The position numbers and the translations under genes are program-made. From Candidatus Rifleibacteriota bacterium (GTDB lineage: Bacteria > Muiribacteriota > Ozemobacteria > Ozemobacterales > Ozemobacteraceae), in the NCBI GenBank assembly GCA_905236675.1, contig CAJOND010000005.1, positions 1 through 64,000 of the forward strand: 64,000 nt of DNA. The letters are read 5' to 3'. The notes below the pieces were generated by a model that worked only from the letters and a program-made list of their open reading frames with translations, had not been told where the DNA came from and searched no databases. How positions within the stretch are numbered: position 1 is the first letter of the stretch; each line of letters begins with the position of its first letter. Positions 45,683 to 55,200 of the stretch are shown one piece after another.

Positions 45683-46570
45683 TTATCCCCAGCTCATCTT
45701 TTTCCTTAAGACATTAAAGAAGTTTCGTTCTTTGAAAACTACTATATGGCTAGTTTCTTCTGCTTTTATTATTTCAACTATATCATTGTTTAACAGTTTA
45801 AAATTAGCCTGACCATCAATAACAAGCTCAACTATAGAGTGTACACAGGAAATTCTACATGTTAGAGTTTCGTTATCTGCTGCAATTACAGGTCTTGCAC
45901 TAAGCATATGACTGTTAAGTGGGCATATAATCATTACATTGACCCAGGGAGGAACAATAGGTCCACCAGCGGATAAAGAGTAAGCTGTTGAACCTGTGGG
46001 AGTTGATACTATTAGCCCATCACCCTGATAAGTATTGATTATGTTTCCTGAAATGGAAACATTAATTTTTATGACTCTAAGCATAGGGGCTTTTTGTATA
46101 ACAACATCGTTTAAACCTATACCAGTATATATTTTTTCCCCATTTCTGTATACGTTTGTGCGAAGCATCATTCTAGGTTCTACAGCATAATCTCCAGTTT
46201 TTAACCTTCTTAGTGCTGTAATTGCATTTTTAGGATCTTCCAAAGTCATAAAACCCAAATGGCCTAGATTTATGCCTGCAATAGGAAGATTATATTCGGC
46301 GTAGTCTCTTGCAGCACTAAGAATTGTTCCATCACCGCCTAGAACAACGAATATATCTGCTTGATTTCTTAAGTAATCGTCATCAAAAACCAGTTCTGGC
46401 ATTGAAACTAGTTTTGCCATAGTTGGAGAAAGTCTTGCAGAAATTTTGTTCTTCATTGTCCATTTCAACATCGTTTGAACTAATGGGGGCAAGGACTCTT
46501 TTGCAGGATGACAGCTAAAAGCTATATTTCTTACAAGCTTTTCTTTTTTATCTATTTCTTTATTACTCAT
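45683..46570 (-). CDS. nadK: NAD kinase
   Basis: The 295-residue protein has the GGDGT motif (VVLGGDGTILSAARDY), NLGHLGFM, and the substrate-binding TPTGSTAYSLSAGGPIV. It phosphorylates NAD to NADP in the cytoplasm. It begins two bases after the TPR protein gene stop and is the last of a five-gene minus-strand run from 51120. Confidence 0.95.
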   Translation of the reverse strand: MSNKEIDKKEKLVRNIAFSCHPAKESLPPLVQTMLKWTMKNKISARLSPTMAKLVSMPELVFDDDYLRNQADIFVVLGGDGTILSAARDYAEYNLPIAGINLGHLGFMTLEDPKNAITALRRLKTGDYAVEPRMMLRTNVYRNGEKIYTGIGLNDVVIQKAPMLRVIKINVSISGNIINTYQGDGLIVSTPTGSTAYSLSAGGPIVPPWVNVMIICPLNSHMLSARPVIAADNETLTCRISCVHSIVELVIDGQANFKLLNNDIVEIIKAEETSHIVVFKERNFFNVLRKKMSWG

Positions 46571-46572
46571 GA

Positions 46573-47712
46573 TTAATTTGGTGGGAAAATTTCGTAATAA
46601 CTTCTGCCACTTCTTATTGATTTTGCCACACTTCTAGCGGATAGTCCGTAAACATTGCCTTTCTGGCTGCTACTTATTTTGTCGAGAATTGTTAGAGCGG
46701 ACTGTTTTTGACCTTTTTTAAAATATATATTAGCTAAGAGAAGTTGAGCATCTAGATTGTCAGAATCGTGTTTTAAGCAAGTTCTTAATGATTTTATTGC
46801 GGAATCTGTTTCACCTAATCTGAAAAGAGTGTCTCCTAACTGGTAATGAGCTTCAGCCCATCGAGGATATAGGATTACAACCTGTTCAAAAGACTTTAAA
46901 GCTTCAAGATAATTACGACTAAGCTTTGCTCTTAATCCTGTATTGTATTCTTTGAATACATTAGTCACTTCTGCGTCTAATGCAGTAAAAGCTCCATGCT
47001 TAGAACAGTTTACATCATTATTGTTCCATGAATAAATACCGCCTTTAGGACAAACTGGGGCAGAAGTAAGGTATTTATCTCTTACTAAATCTGTAAGGGA
47101 AAAATCTGATTTATTTTTTGGATTTTTAGAAATGAAATTATCTTGAGCCATTTTGATAAGCGACATACTGTGAGAGCAATCCTGCTTGTGTTTCAATTCT
47201 TCAAAATATACAGCTGTAAGCAGTTTTTCTGTTGATTCTGGTCTATTTTCAACTGGTGAAATAGGTGCATCAGTTGATCCTTTATAATTTGCTTTTGTAT
47301 TGACTAAGGATTTCAAAGAGTTTTGCTTAGATTGAATTGAATTTTCAATTATACTTAAGCAGTTTCTTGCATAATCATCGCCTGGTTCTATATTTAATAC
47401 CGTAACAAAAATTTGTCTAGCTTGAACTAAATGACCTTGTTTGGCTAACAATGCACCTTTTAGATTTAGTAATCTAATATTCTGTGGATTAATGCTTAAA
47501 CCAGTTGCAATAGCCTTGTTAGCTGTTTCTAAATCATTTTTGCGTGCAGCTGATAGGGCTATTAAATAGTAGGTGTCCGATTTTGGAGCTTTTTTGGCAT
47601 TTTCTAACAAATCTCTTACTGTAACTTCAGAAACTGGTGTTTGAAATTCTGCTGCAAAGGAAGAAAAAGACAATGAAGATATAAATAGAATAGTAACTCC
47701 TAGTTTTTTCAT
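46573..47712 (-). CDS. Secreted TPR protein with Cys/His motif
   Basis: The 379-residue protein has a signal peptide (KKLGVTILFISSLSFSSFAA) and TPR repeats near 50-120 and 255-350 (AHYQLGDTLFRLGETDSAIK). Between them is a CPKGGIYSWNNNDVNCSKHG segment, like the C..G.Y...C..HG end of secreted pseudopilins and similar to the duplicated domain at 4858-6798. It overlaps the larger TPR gene by four bases and is followed two bases later by nadK. Confidence 0.8.
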   Translation of the reverse strand: MKKLGVTILFISSLSFSSFAAEFQTPVSEVTVRDLLENAKKAPKSDTYYLIALSAARKNDLETANKAIATGLSINPQNIRLLNLKGALLAKQGHLVQARQIFVTVLNIEPGDDYARNCLSIIENSIQSKQNSLKSLVNTKANYKGSTDAPISPVENRPESTEKLLTAVYFEELKHKQDCSHSMSLIKMAQDNFISKNPKNKSDFSLTDLVRDKYLTSAPVCPKGGIYSWNNNDVNCSKHGAFTALDAEVTNVFKEYNTGLRAKLSRNYLEALKSFEQVVILYPRWAEAHYQLGDTLFRLGETDSAIKSLRTCLKHDSDNLDAQLLLANIYFKKGQKQSALTILDKISSSQKGNVYGLSARSVAKSIRSGRSYYEIFPPN

Positions 47713-50033
47713 TGTTTATTAGTTCTCGACAATCTTCGTCGCATAAGTTCAGCCCAGCTAATCAAATCTGGATCACCTGATGAATTTGTTACTTTAGTAA
47801 ATTCTTTCAATGCTCTTGGAGCCAGTCCTCTAGCAAAATAAATTTTCCCAAGGAAAAAATGAACTCTTTCATCTTCTGGAGAAAGTTTTTCGGCCTTAGA
47901 AGCATATTTGTAAGCTTCATTTACAAAACCTAAATTAAGGTTGGCATTAATCATGAATAGATGAGCATCAAGGTTTTCTGGTTCTAGTTTTATTATTTCT
48001 CTATAACATCTCATAGCCATCTTTAATTTACCAAGTTTTCTAAGAAGCTCTGAATAACTCATAAGTCCCTGAACATGTTTCGGATCTAAAGTAAGGACTT
48101 TCATATATGCAATCATGGCTTCATTTGGCATATCTAAGCTATCATATGCTTTCCCCATTTCCAGGTAGGCATCGATGTCATCAGGAGCCTTTTCTATTCG
48201 CTTTTTCCTGTTTTCAATAATTTTTGTTGCATCTGCTTCAACTTTCTTTTGAACTGTCTTTAAGTTTTCTGCAATGCTTTGATCACTATAATCGAAGCTG
48301 GAAGCTTTTTTAAAGGCTTTCAATGCTTCAGGATAAAGTTTCTGATTAGATAAAAGTATTCCTATATTATTCCATATTCCTGCCTGATCTGGTGCACCAG
48401 TAGCAGATTTAGTGAAAGCAACAATAGCTTTGTCTACTTGCCCTGTAGCTTGATATAATTTTCCTAGTTCAAGCCAAGATTCATAGGTAACTTTTTCATT
48501 TTTTACCAATGATTCAAACATTTTAATGGCTTCTTCATGATTACCTTTTTTCGCAACAGAATAGGCTAATAGATATGCTGCATTGTAGTTTTCCGGTTCA
48601 AAACGAAGAATTTCATTCGATAAATCATGCAGATCATCCCATCTACCTACTGCTTTTAATGAGTTAGATAAAGAAATCATCGTTTCTATTTTCTGATGGA
48701 ATTGATTTGCTAATGCTTCTTGGAAAATGTCTATAGCTCTGTTATGTTCCCCTTTTGCAGCTAATACTTCTGCTAGTTTTTCAAGAACATAAGCATCCTT
48801 TGGACTAAGGCTTATAGCCATTGAGTAGGAAGTAATGGCCTGGTTATATTTTTTCTGTTCCTGGTAGAATTGACCAAGACGGCTGTGCCCATAAGAATCA
48901 GTTGGATGCAGAATAGTGGCTCTTTTTACCTCCATAATTGCCAAATCAGTTTTCCCTAAAACTTTATAGGTCATACCTAGTTGGTAGTGAGCATATGGAT
49001 CATCTGGAGAAAGCTGAATAGCTTTTTGAAACATATCTCTTGCGTATTCATAGCGATTTTGAGCCTTTTGAAGAAGTCCAAGCTGATAATAAGCTTTAGA
49101 CATGAATTTATTCAGTTCTAAAGATTTTTCTAAGGCTTTTTGAGCTTCTAATAGCTGTCCTTTTTGTCTAAGCATAGTGCCATAATATAAATAAACTTCT
49201 GCGCTATTTGGATTATGGGCTACACATGACTCTAAATTAGCTAGTGCTCCATCTGTGTCAGATCTTTCTTCATTTAATTGTGCCAAACGCAACATTAATG
49301 CATAATTGTTTGGAGTTTTAGATAGCTTTTCTTTTATTTCAGCTATTTCTGTGCTTATTCCATCGTCTAGAAATTCTGCAAGAGTTTCATAATGTTTATC
49401 AACGCTTGGAGATTTTTTTTCTGTTTGTTCTGGAACTGCTTCTATCGGAGTTCCCATTTCAAAAGTAGATATTTTCTCAGAAGCCTTGCTTGAAATTTCA
49501 ATGTCTTTGTCAGATTCTTTTAGGGAAGCTACGGGATTGAGTGCTTCTAATGATAAGTCTTCAGGAAAATCGTTATCAATTTTCTCGCCTAAATCTAAAC
49601 CGCCGTCAATCAGTTTCTTTTCATCTATGAACCAGAAAAATAGTTCTATCAATGCAATTAAAGCAACTATCCCACAAGTAAGACCACCAATGAGCCAAAT
49701 TAAGGGGTGACTTTCACTGATTTTTGTAAAAAATAGTATCGTAAAGAGTAACAGAGCTGAAATTAACATAATAATGGCTCTTATAGGCCATGAACTGCTC
49801 TGATTTTTGTGAACAGGTTCAAACATTTCTGCTACTGGATCATTAATATTTTTATCTTCTTCTTTTGTGGTATTTGTATTTTCTAAGGTTGCTCCGCATT
49901 GGTTACACACAGAAGCGGTCAAAGAATTATTGCATCCACATTTTGGACAAATTAATTGAATTTCATGGTCACAAGCGACACATTTGACTGCTCCATCTGT
50001 ATTAGCTGCACCACAGCTTGGACAATTAACCAT
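47709..50033 (-). CDS. Zinc-ribbon, membrane-anchored TPR protein
   Basis: The 774-residue protein opens with two zinc ribbons of four CxxC pairs in total (CPSCGAANTDGAVKCVAC and CPKCGC followed by CNQCG). Two adjacent membrane segments lie near residues 85-135, and a long TPR array runs from about 240 to the end (ALEKSLELNKFMSKAYYQLG and many similar). The zinc part would be on the cytoplasmic side if both segments cross. It is likely a membrane scaffold. It is coupled to the secreted TPR gene by a four-base overlap. Confidence 0.82.
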   Translation of the reverse strand: MVNCPSCGAANTDGAVKCVACDHEIQLICPKCGCNNSLTASVCNQCGATLENTNTTKEEDKNINDPVAEMFEPVHKNQSSSWPIRAIIMLISALLLFTILFFTKISESHPLIWLIGGLTCGIVALIALIELFFWFIDEKKLIDGGLDLGEKIDNDFPEDLSLEALNPVASLKESDKDIEISSKASEKISTFEMGTPIEAVPEQTEKKSPSVDKHYETLAEFLDDGISTEIAEIKEKLSKTPNNYALMLRLAQLNEERSDTDGALANLESCVAHNPNSAEVYLYYGTMLRQKGQLLEAQKALEKSLELNKFMSKAYYQLGLLQKAQNRYEYARDMFQKAIQLSPDDPYAHYQLGMTYKVLGKTDLAIMEVKRATILHPTDSYGHSRLGQFYQEQKKYNQAITSYSMAISLSPKDAYVLEKLAEVLAAKGEHNRAIDIFQEALANQFHQKIETMISLSNSLKAVGRWDDLHDLSNEILRFEPENYNAAYLLAYSVAKKGNHEEAIKMFESLVKNEKVTYESWLELGKLYQATGQVDKAIVAFTKSATGAPDQAGIWNNIGILLSNQKLYPEALKAFKKASSFDYSDQSIAENLKTVQKKVEADATKIIENRKKRIEKAPDDIDAYLEMGKAYDSLDMPNEAMIAYMKVLTLDPKHVQGLMSYSELLRKLGKLKMAMRCYREIIKLEPENLDAHLFMINANLNLGFVNEAYKYASKAEKLSPEDERVHFFLGKIYFARGLAPRALKEFTKVTNSSGDPDLISWAELMRRRLSRTNKQ

Positions 50034-50061
50034 ATTGATAGAAATCCTACTTTCTAGTTAT

Positions 50062-50454
50062 TTATATGTTAGTATTATTTGTAAAAGAACTTTTTTCTTC
50101 TCTATCAGAATCAGCTTCTTGCCAAAAAGAAGCCACAGGTTCTCCTAATATAGCACCTATTAAAGAGCTTATGAAGACTGCTAAATAAGCAGTTTCAAAA
50201 TCTATGAGATAATAAATAGCCGGCGAAATGGCAAAGCCAACTAGCATTCCAATAATACAGCCTATTACCGTTGATTCGTATACAGCTATAAATGCTCCTA
50301 AAGCAGAACCTAAAAACAGTCCCACTAAAGTGTATATATCTCCAAAATTTCTTGCTAATACACTGCCTATAGCACCAAATGCAACAATTAGTGTACAGAC
50401 TAATAAGCAGGCCATGAATTTTGAAAGATTGCCAGACGTATTTATTAAGCTCAT
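50062..50454 (-). CDS. Small glycine-rich membrane protein
   Basis: The 130-residue protein is mostly hydrophobic, with about four membrane segments containing repeated small residues (LVGLFLGSALGAFIAVYES, GCIIGMLVGFAISPAIYYL). The C-terminal end is polar. No family is recognised. It is 28 bp upstream of the zinc-ribbon TPR gene and three bases after the gene before it, so it belongs to the same operon. Confidence 0.65.
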   Translation of the reverse strand: MSLINTSGNLSKFMACLLVCTLIVAFGAIGSVLARNFGDIYTLVGLFLGSALGAFIAVYESTVIGCIIGMLVGFAISPAIYYLIDFETAYLAVFISSLIGAILGEPVASFWQEADSDREEKSSFTNNTNI

Positions 50455-50457
50455 ATT

Positions 50458-51120
50458 TTATCTCAAAATAGTCTTTTCGTAGTAATACTTATTCTTAGGA
50501 TTTTCTGCTATGAAAGTAGTCATTTCAGACAACATGCAATGACCGTCTATTGTAGCGGCTTTTGTGCAAATGTCTTTGATACTGTTAAGTCTGTTGTGAA
50601 CTTCGTTATAACTACCGGTTTTCATTGGTTTTACAACTCTTATTACCGCTCTAACTGCATTTTTTGTGCTATATTCAGCAAGAGGAATAATATCCAACTG
50701 AACTATTTTGTAACCATTATCTGTTAAAGCTTTTTCTATATTACTTTTTATTAATGCTTTAGTTTCTTCGCTGACTATCACTCCGCTAACAGGTTCTTCC
50801 TGCTTAGCCAAAACTCTGTTCCAAAATTCAGAATTTTTTGCTCTTAATTCTTTTGAACGAATTTTTAAGTTTTCTGTCAGAGATCTGGAAACTCCTAATT
50901 CTTTCAGTTGTTCAACTGTAGAATCAGATTCACTAATATCTTCATCATCATCTTCTTCTTCATCATCAAAAGAAGTTAAACCGATTTCTTTATCAACTGC
51001 ATCAATTAATTCATCACTATAACCCAGAAAAATTAAATCTTCTTCAGGATAATCAGCAAAGCATACTGGTGAAACTAATAAACAAAGAGCTAAAAGACTA
51101 ATAGAAATATTTTTTTTCAA
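50458..51120 (-). CDS. Secreted acidic protein of unknown function
   Basis: The 220-residue protein has a signal peptide (KKNISISLLALCLLVSPVCF) and a strongly acidic stretch near residues 50-70 (DDEEEDDDEDISESD). The C-terminal half reads as a small alpha/beta domain. No family is recognised. It is the first gene of the run that ends in nadK. Confidence 0.65.
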   Translation of the reverse strand: MKKNISISLLALCLLVSPVCFADYPEEDLIFLGYSDELIDAVDKEIGLTSFDDEEEDDDEDISESDSTVEQLKELGVSRSLTENLKIRSKELRAKNSEFWNRVLAKQEEPVSGVIVSEETKALIKSNIEKALTDNGYKIVQLDIIPLAEYSTKNAVRAVIRVVKPMKTGSYNEVHNRLNSIKDICTKAATIDGHCMLSEMTTFIAENPKNKYYYEKTILR

Positions 51121-51169
51121 AGTTTGACTCCCAAATATCTATTTTTTTACATATTATATGCGTTATTCG

Positions 51170-51670
51170 TTAATTTTTAAAGTCCTTAAACGCTTTTCTC
51201 AAATTTTTCATGCTTTCGTGTGGATCTTCGATAAATATTTTTGCTCCGGCTATAACATCAATAAAGCCAAGTTCTCTTTTATAGCGAGGAACTATGTGCT
51301 GATGAAGATGTTCTATACTTGCTCCAGAACAATATCCAACGTTAAAGCCTATATTGAATCCACCTGGATTATACAATTTTTTAAGAGTTTCTATGGTAAA
51401 AGTTTGAATTTTGTGCATACATATTACTTCGTTATCCGTTAACTGTGATGGTTCTGTGATATGCCTTAAAGGAAAAATCAGAACATGACCTGATGTGTAA
51501 GGATAAAGGTTTACAGATACTGCAAACATATCATTTTTCCAAACTAGCATATTTTCAACTTCTGGATTGTTTTTACAAACTTCACATAAGATACAATCCA
51601 CTTTTGGTCGTGATTCACCAGTTAAATACTTTTTTTTATTTAGTATAAATAATTGTTCGTCAAAACTCAT
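51170..51670 (-). CDS. HIT-family hydrolase
   Basis: The 166-residue protein ends its core with the histidine triad EHLHQHIVPRY and has PYTSGHVLIFPLRHI and GYCSGASIEHL. A CILCEVC pair near residue 27 suggests a zinc site, as in the Ap4A phosphorylase-like HIT branch. These enzymes hydrolyse or phosphorolyse dinucleoside polyphosphates or AMP-linked compounds. It is transcribed alone and diverges from the glycosyltransferase. Confidence 0.88.
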   Translation of the reverse strand: MSFDEQLFILNKKKYLTGESRPKVDCILCEVCKNNPEVENMLVWKNDMFAVSVNLYPYTSGHVLIFPLRHITEPSQLTDNEVICMHKIQTFTIETLKKLYNPGGFNIGFNVGYCSGASIEHLHQHIVPRYKRELGFIDVIAGAKIFIEDPHESMKNLRKAFKDFKN

Positions 51671-51783
51671 TACTATTTACCTAAGAGAAATCTTATATAA
51701 GTATATTAACAAAAACCTTGACCACTTGCAAGGATGCCTTTTATTTTAAGAATGGGAAAATAGAAGAATTAGAAAAGAAAAAA

Positions 51784-51818
51784 TGATAAGTGGTATAATT
51801 GTGATTAGTGATTAGTTA
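51784..51818. repeat. Degenerate seven-base tandem repeat
   Basis: Words in phase are TGATAAG, TGGTATA, ATTGTGA, TTAGTGA and TTAGTTA. The first 14 bases match, in reverse complement, the locus at 45633-45667. It ends ten bases before the glycosyltransferase start, so it lies where that gene's promoter would be; a TATAAT inside it (51794-51799) has no good -35 partner. Confidence 0.5.
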
Positions 51819-51828
51819 GTGCTATAAG

Positions 51829-53010
51829 GTGAATAAAAAGAAATTGAAAATATTAAGAATCATTTCAAGAATGAATGTTGGCGGACCATCTAAGCATGTG
51901 GTCAACTTAACTGATGGTTTAAATAATTTTGGCTGTCAATCTATATTGGTTAGTGGAAAAACTAATGCTCTGGAAGGCAATTTGTATGAGCTTGCTAGTG
52001 AAAAAAATATTGAATTAAGAATAATTGATTGTATGGAGCGCTCTGTTTCTCCCATAAAAGATTTTCTAGCTTTTATAAAAATTTTAAAAATTATAAAAGA
52101 ATTTAAACCAGATATAATACATACTCATACAACGAAGGCTGGTATTTTAGGCAGATTAGCGTCGTTATTTTGTTCGGTTCCTAAGATTTATCATACTTAT
52201 CATGGTCACATTTTTAATTCTTATTTTAATAAGCTGATTTCAATTTTAATTATAGCTATAGAAAGAATATTCTCTTCTTTTACTACAAAAATAATATCTC
52301 TAACACCAAATTTATCAAATGAATTAAGGTCTATTTTAAGACCTAAAAACCCTGATAAAATAGTTACTATACCTTTGGGGTTAGATTTAAAAGCTAATTA
52401 TCTGATGCCTAGAAAAAATAATAAATGGCGAACTTCCATGGGCTTTTCTAATGATGATTTTGTTGTAGGGATAATCGCAAGATTAGTTCCTGTTAAAAAT
52501 CATTCTTTATTGATTAATTCTATGACTGTTCTTGCTCAGAGATTTCCAGATTTGCATTTGGTTATTGTTGGCGATGGAGAAAAAAGAAACGAACTTGAAC
52601 TGCAAGTTAAAGAACTTGGATTGAAGAACAGAATTCATTTTTGCGGCATTATTAAAAATCTTGAGACTGTGTATTCCGATTTGGATTTATTGGTTTTATG
52701 TTCAAAAAATGAAGGAACCCCTGTTTGCATAATAGAGGCTTTAGCTTCTGGTTGTCCTGTCTCTGCTACTGATGTTGGAGGTGTGGGGGAATTGTTAGAA
52801 AAGGGGCGTTTAGGGCGCTTACTCTCGTTAGAACCTAATAGTTTTCTTGAAGATTTATCTAATGCAATAAAAGATTTAAAAGAAAACAATTTTAAAGAAA
52901 TTCCAAATGCAAAAACACGAAAATATATTAGCGATTATTATTCTGTAGATAAATTAGCTCGCAATATATTTAAACTTTATAGAAATAAGTTAGAAGATTA
53001 TAAAACGTAA
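51829..53010 (+). CDS. Family 4 glycosyltransferase
   Basis: The 393-residue protein opens with MNVGGPSKHVVNLTDGL, contains IHTHTTKAGILGRLAS, and has the GT4 sugar-nucleotide motif VGIIARLVPVKNH and the EGTPVCIIEALASGCPV segment with the conserved E-x7-E. It should transfer a sugar from a nucleotide donor onto a cell-surface glycan or lipid at the cytoplasmic face. The start may be this GTG or a TTG at 51844; AAGGTG precedes the latter by twelve bases. No other glycan gene is adjacent. Confidence 0.88.
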   Translation: MNKKKLKILRIISRMNVGGPSKHVVNLTDGLNNFGCQSILVSGKTNALEGNLYELASEKNIELRIIDCMERSVSPIKDFLAFIKILKIIKEFKPDIIHTHTTKAGILGRLASLFCSVPKIYHTYHGHIFNSYFNKLISILIIAIERIFSSFTTKIISLTPNLSNELRSILRPKNPDKIVTIPLGLDLKANYLMPRKNNKWRTSMGFSNDDFVVGIIARLVPVKNHSLLINSMTVLAQRFPDLHLVIVGDGEKRNELELQVKELGLKNRIHFCGIIKNLETVYSDLDLLVLCSKNEGTPVCIIEALASGCPVSATDVGGVGELLEKGRLGRLLSLEPNSFLEDLSNAIKDLKENNFKEIPNAKTRKYISDYYSVDKLARNIFKLYRNKLEDYKT

Positions 53011-53067
53011 TAAAAATCTAACTTATTTCTTTAAAAAATTTTTTCTTAAACTTTTTATAATATTCAA

Positions 53068-53421
53068 CTATGCTGCTTTTTTTTCTTCTGTCTTTTTTGC
53101 AGGAGCATTTGATGAAGAACTAGTTGTTTCTGTTGATTTATTAGTAGATTCTGTTTTGGTTTTAGTATTTTTTTCAGAAGAATCTTTTGTGGATTTGTCG
53201 TTTTCTGTAGAAGTTTCTTTCTTTTGTGCTTCTAGGTAACCAGAATCACGATAATCAGTAGAATAAAAACCCGAACCTTTAAATATTACCGAGCTTGCCG
53301 ATAAGAGCTTAGTGCCAACAGCACCACAGACAGGGCAATATTGCGGATCTGTGCAACTCATAGAATGAAAAGAGTCAAAAACCTTTTCACACTTGGTACA
53401 CCGATAACTATAGGTAGGCAT
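53068..53421 (-). CDS. FmdB-type zinc-ribbon protein
   Basis: The 117-residue protein opens MPTYSYRCTKCEKVFDSFHS and has a second pair in QYCPVCGAVG, the FmdB/CxxC regulatory zinc ribbon. A conserved VIFKGSGFYSTDYR follows. The C-terminal 50 residues are Thr/Ser/Lys/Glu low-complexity and seem disordered. The molecular function of the family is unsettled. Confidence 0.88.
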   Translation of the reverse strand: MPTYSYRCTKCEKVFDSFHSMSCTDPQYCPVCGAVGTKLLSASSVIFKGSGFYSTDYRDSGYLEAQKKETSTENDKSTKDSSEKNTKTKTESTNKSTETTSSSSNAPAKKTEEKKAA

Positions 53422-53557
53422 TTTCTTTTCCTCCTAGCAACATTGCATATAATTTTTTATTAAATTCTATAAGCCTATTTGTGTAGCAAAGATTATCACA
53501 AACAAGCTTTCACTTCAAGAATTTTTTAATACTTGCTTTATTAACTCTTATAAGAAA

Positions 53558-54790
53558 TTATAAATATCGTCTTCTGTTTGGTCGACCACGGCGTCGAGCT
53601 CTTTTAGAAAGTTTAGGAGGTTCTTGTTCCAGCAGAGGAATAATTTCATTGGCTAATAATCTTGCTTGCCATTCATGAAGTATTTCACTCTGAACAAGTT
53701 CGCCCAAAGTTTGAGGTCTTGCTTTGGCTAAACTATATAATGCATGAGAAGGTGCTAAAACTGAAGGTGGAATATTTTCCTTGACAGCTATTTTATCTCT
53801 AACTTCTTTTATTGCTTTTGCCAGTTCTCCTTCCCAGGCATTGAGAAGTTCTTCTCTTGAGTGGTATTGAACAGGTTTTTCTAAATCAACTAGTTCTGCA
53901 TTTAACCCTTCTCTTATAGCTTTCTGTATTTCTGTTCCATATTTTGAAAGAAATTCGTGATTCATGCCTTTAATTGTATTCAAACCAGCTAAACTTCTTG
54001 GGCAAATTCTTGCAATTTCTAACAAAGCCTGATTACTAAGTAACATAAATGGAGCTCTATCCAATTCAGAAGCTATTTCTTCTCGCAAAGTCCAGACTTC
54101 ACGTAAGACAGCTAAAGAACGAAGAGAAAGGTAAGAACTACCTTTTATGTGGAAAGCGTATGGATCTGGTTCTTGTGTGTGTGCTTCTCTAGCTTGCTTA
54201 GCAATAAAATCACATTCTTCCATAACCCATTCAAGACGGTCTAGTTCACAGACTTCCTGTAAAAGACAGTCGTAAACAGGTATCAGACAAACTGCGTCAA
54301 GCAGACCATATTCAATCATTGCTTTGGTTAATGGCCGCTTTGACCAGTCACATCTTTGTAAATGTTTATCTAAAGTAAAACCCAGATATTTTTCTGTAAG
54401 TGCCCTTAAGCCAAGTTCTTTTATTCCTATTAATTCAGCAGCTTTTTTGGTATCGAACATTCTAGGAATAAAAATCTGTAAATTTTTGGCTAACATAGAT
54501 ATGTCGAAATCTCCACCATGGAAAAGCCACATACATTTATTTTTAGAGGCAAATTCTTGAAATGGTGTAAAATCAGAAATTACCTGAGGATCTATAATTG
54601 CTGCTTCTTTTCTTGTTGCAATCTGTATAAGATTGACTTTTGAATAATATTTATAAAAAGCTGCAGATTCAATATCAACAGCTATTACGTCTTCGTTGGA
54701 CGCTCTCTTAAAAAAATTGGCAACTTCTTCTGTAGATTCAATTAGCCTTGCATTATTTATAAAAGGCGATGGATCAAAAGCTATATTCAT
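53558..54790 (-). CDS. rnd: Ribonuclease D-like 3'-5' exonuclease
   Basis: The 410-residue protein has the DEDD exonuclease motifs: IAVDIESAAFYKY, FHGGDFDISMLAKNL and the closing YGLLDAVCLIPVYD. HRDC-like helical domains follow at about 215-290 and 320-390. The tail is Arg-rich (SKRARRRGRPNRRRY) and probably binds RNA. It should trim 3' ends of tRNA precursors and other stable RNAs. It is transcribed alone. Confidence 0.92.
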   Translation of the reverse strand: MNIAFDPSPFINNARLIESTEEVANFFKRASNEDVIAVDIESAAFYKYYSKVNLIQIATRKEAAIIDPQVISDFTPFQEFASKNKCMWLFHGGDFDISMLAKNLQIFIPRMFDTKKAAELIGIKELGLRALTEKYLGFTLDKHLQRCDWSKRPLTKAMIEYGLLDAVCLIPVYDCLLQEVCELDRLEWVMEECDFIAKQAREAHTQEPDPYAFHIKGSSYLSLRSLAVLREVWTLREEIASELDRAPFMLLSNQALLEIARICPRSLAGLNTIKGMNHEFLSKYGTEIQKAIREGLNAELVDLEKPVQYHSREELLNAWEGELAKAIKEVRDKIAVKENIPPSVLAPSHALYSLAKARPQTLGELVQSEILHEWQARLLANEIIPLLEQEPPKLSKRARRRGRPNRRRYL

Positions 54791-54917
54791 AAAAGTACTT
54801 TTTTCTATTTTCTCTAAATTTTTCTGCGTTTATAATATAACATTTTGAAAAATAAATCAGTATTTTTTTATTAGGTAAAAAAAATTATTCTGCCGATTAT
54901 TAAAACAGGAGAAGTTT

Positions 54918-55184
54918 ATGTTTATAGCTGGTTTAATAATGTCTATAACTTTAGTTTTCGGCGGATTTGCCGTTGCTGAGATTCTTTTTTATTCTCTTAA
55001 TGGTAGATTTTTTTGGAGAGCTTTCGTGCCAGCTATGCTAAGATTCACTCTCTTTCCAAATGATAAAGTTGAATTAGACTGCTATGACGTTTTAACGGAA
55101 TATGCATCATTAATGCTTTATTGTTCAAGTCTTGTACTGCCTTTTATTGCTCTTAATTTTATGGGCTTTGTTCACTTTTTCTAG
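54918..55184 (+). CDS. Small membrane protein
   Basis: This 88-residue protein has two hydrophobic segments (residues 1-30 and 66-88) around a polar loop. It has an AGGAGAAG ribosome site and lies 16 bp upstream of murQ in the same direction, so the two are probably co-transcribed. No family is recognised. Confidence 0.6.
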   Translation: MFIAGLIMSITLVFGGFAVAEILFYSLNGRFFWRAFVPAMLRFTLFPNDKVELDCYDVLTEYASLMLYCSSLVLPFIALNFMGFVHFF

Positions 55185-55200
55185 CCTTAAGGAATAAAAA

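Noticed and set aside
51794-51799. TATAAT as a promoter for the glycosyltransferase
   Set aside because: It lies inside a heptad repeat and has no reasonable -35 at 16-18 bases.
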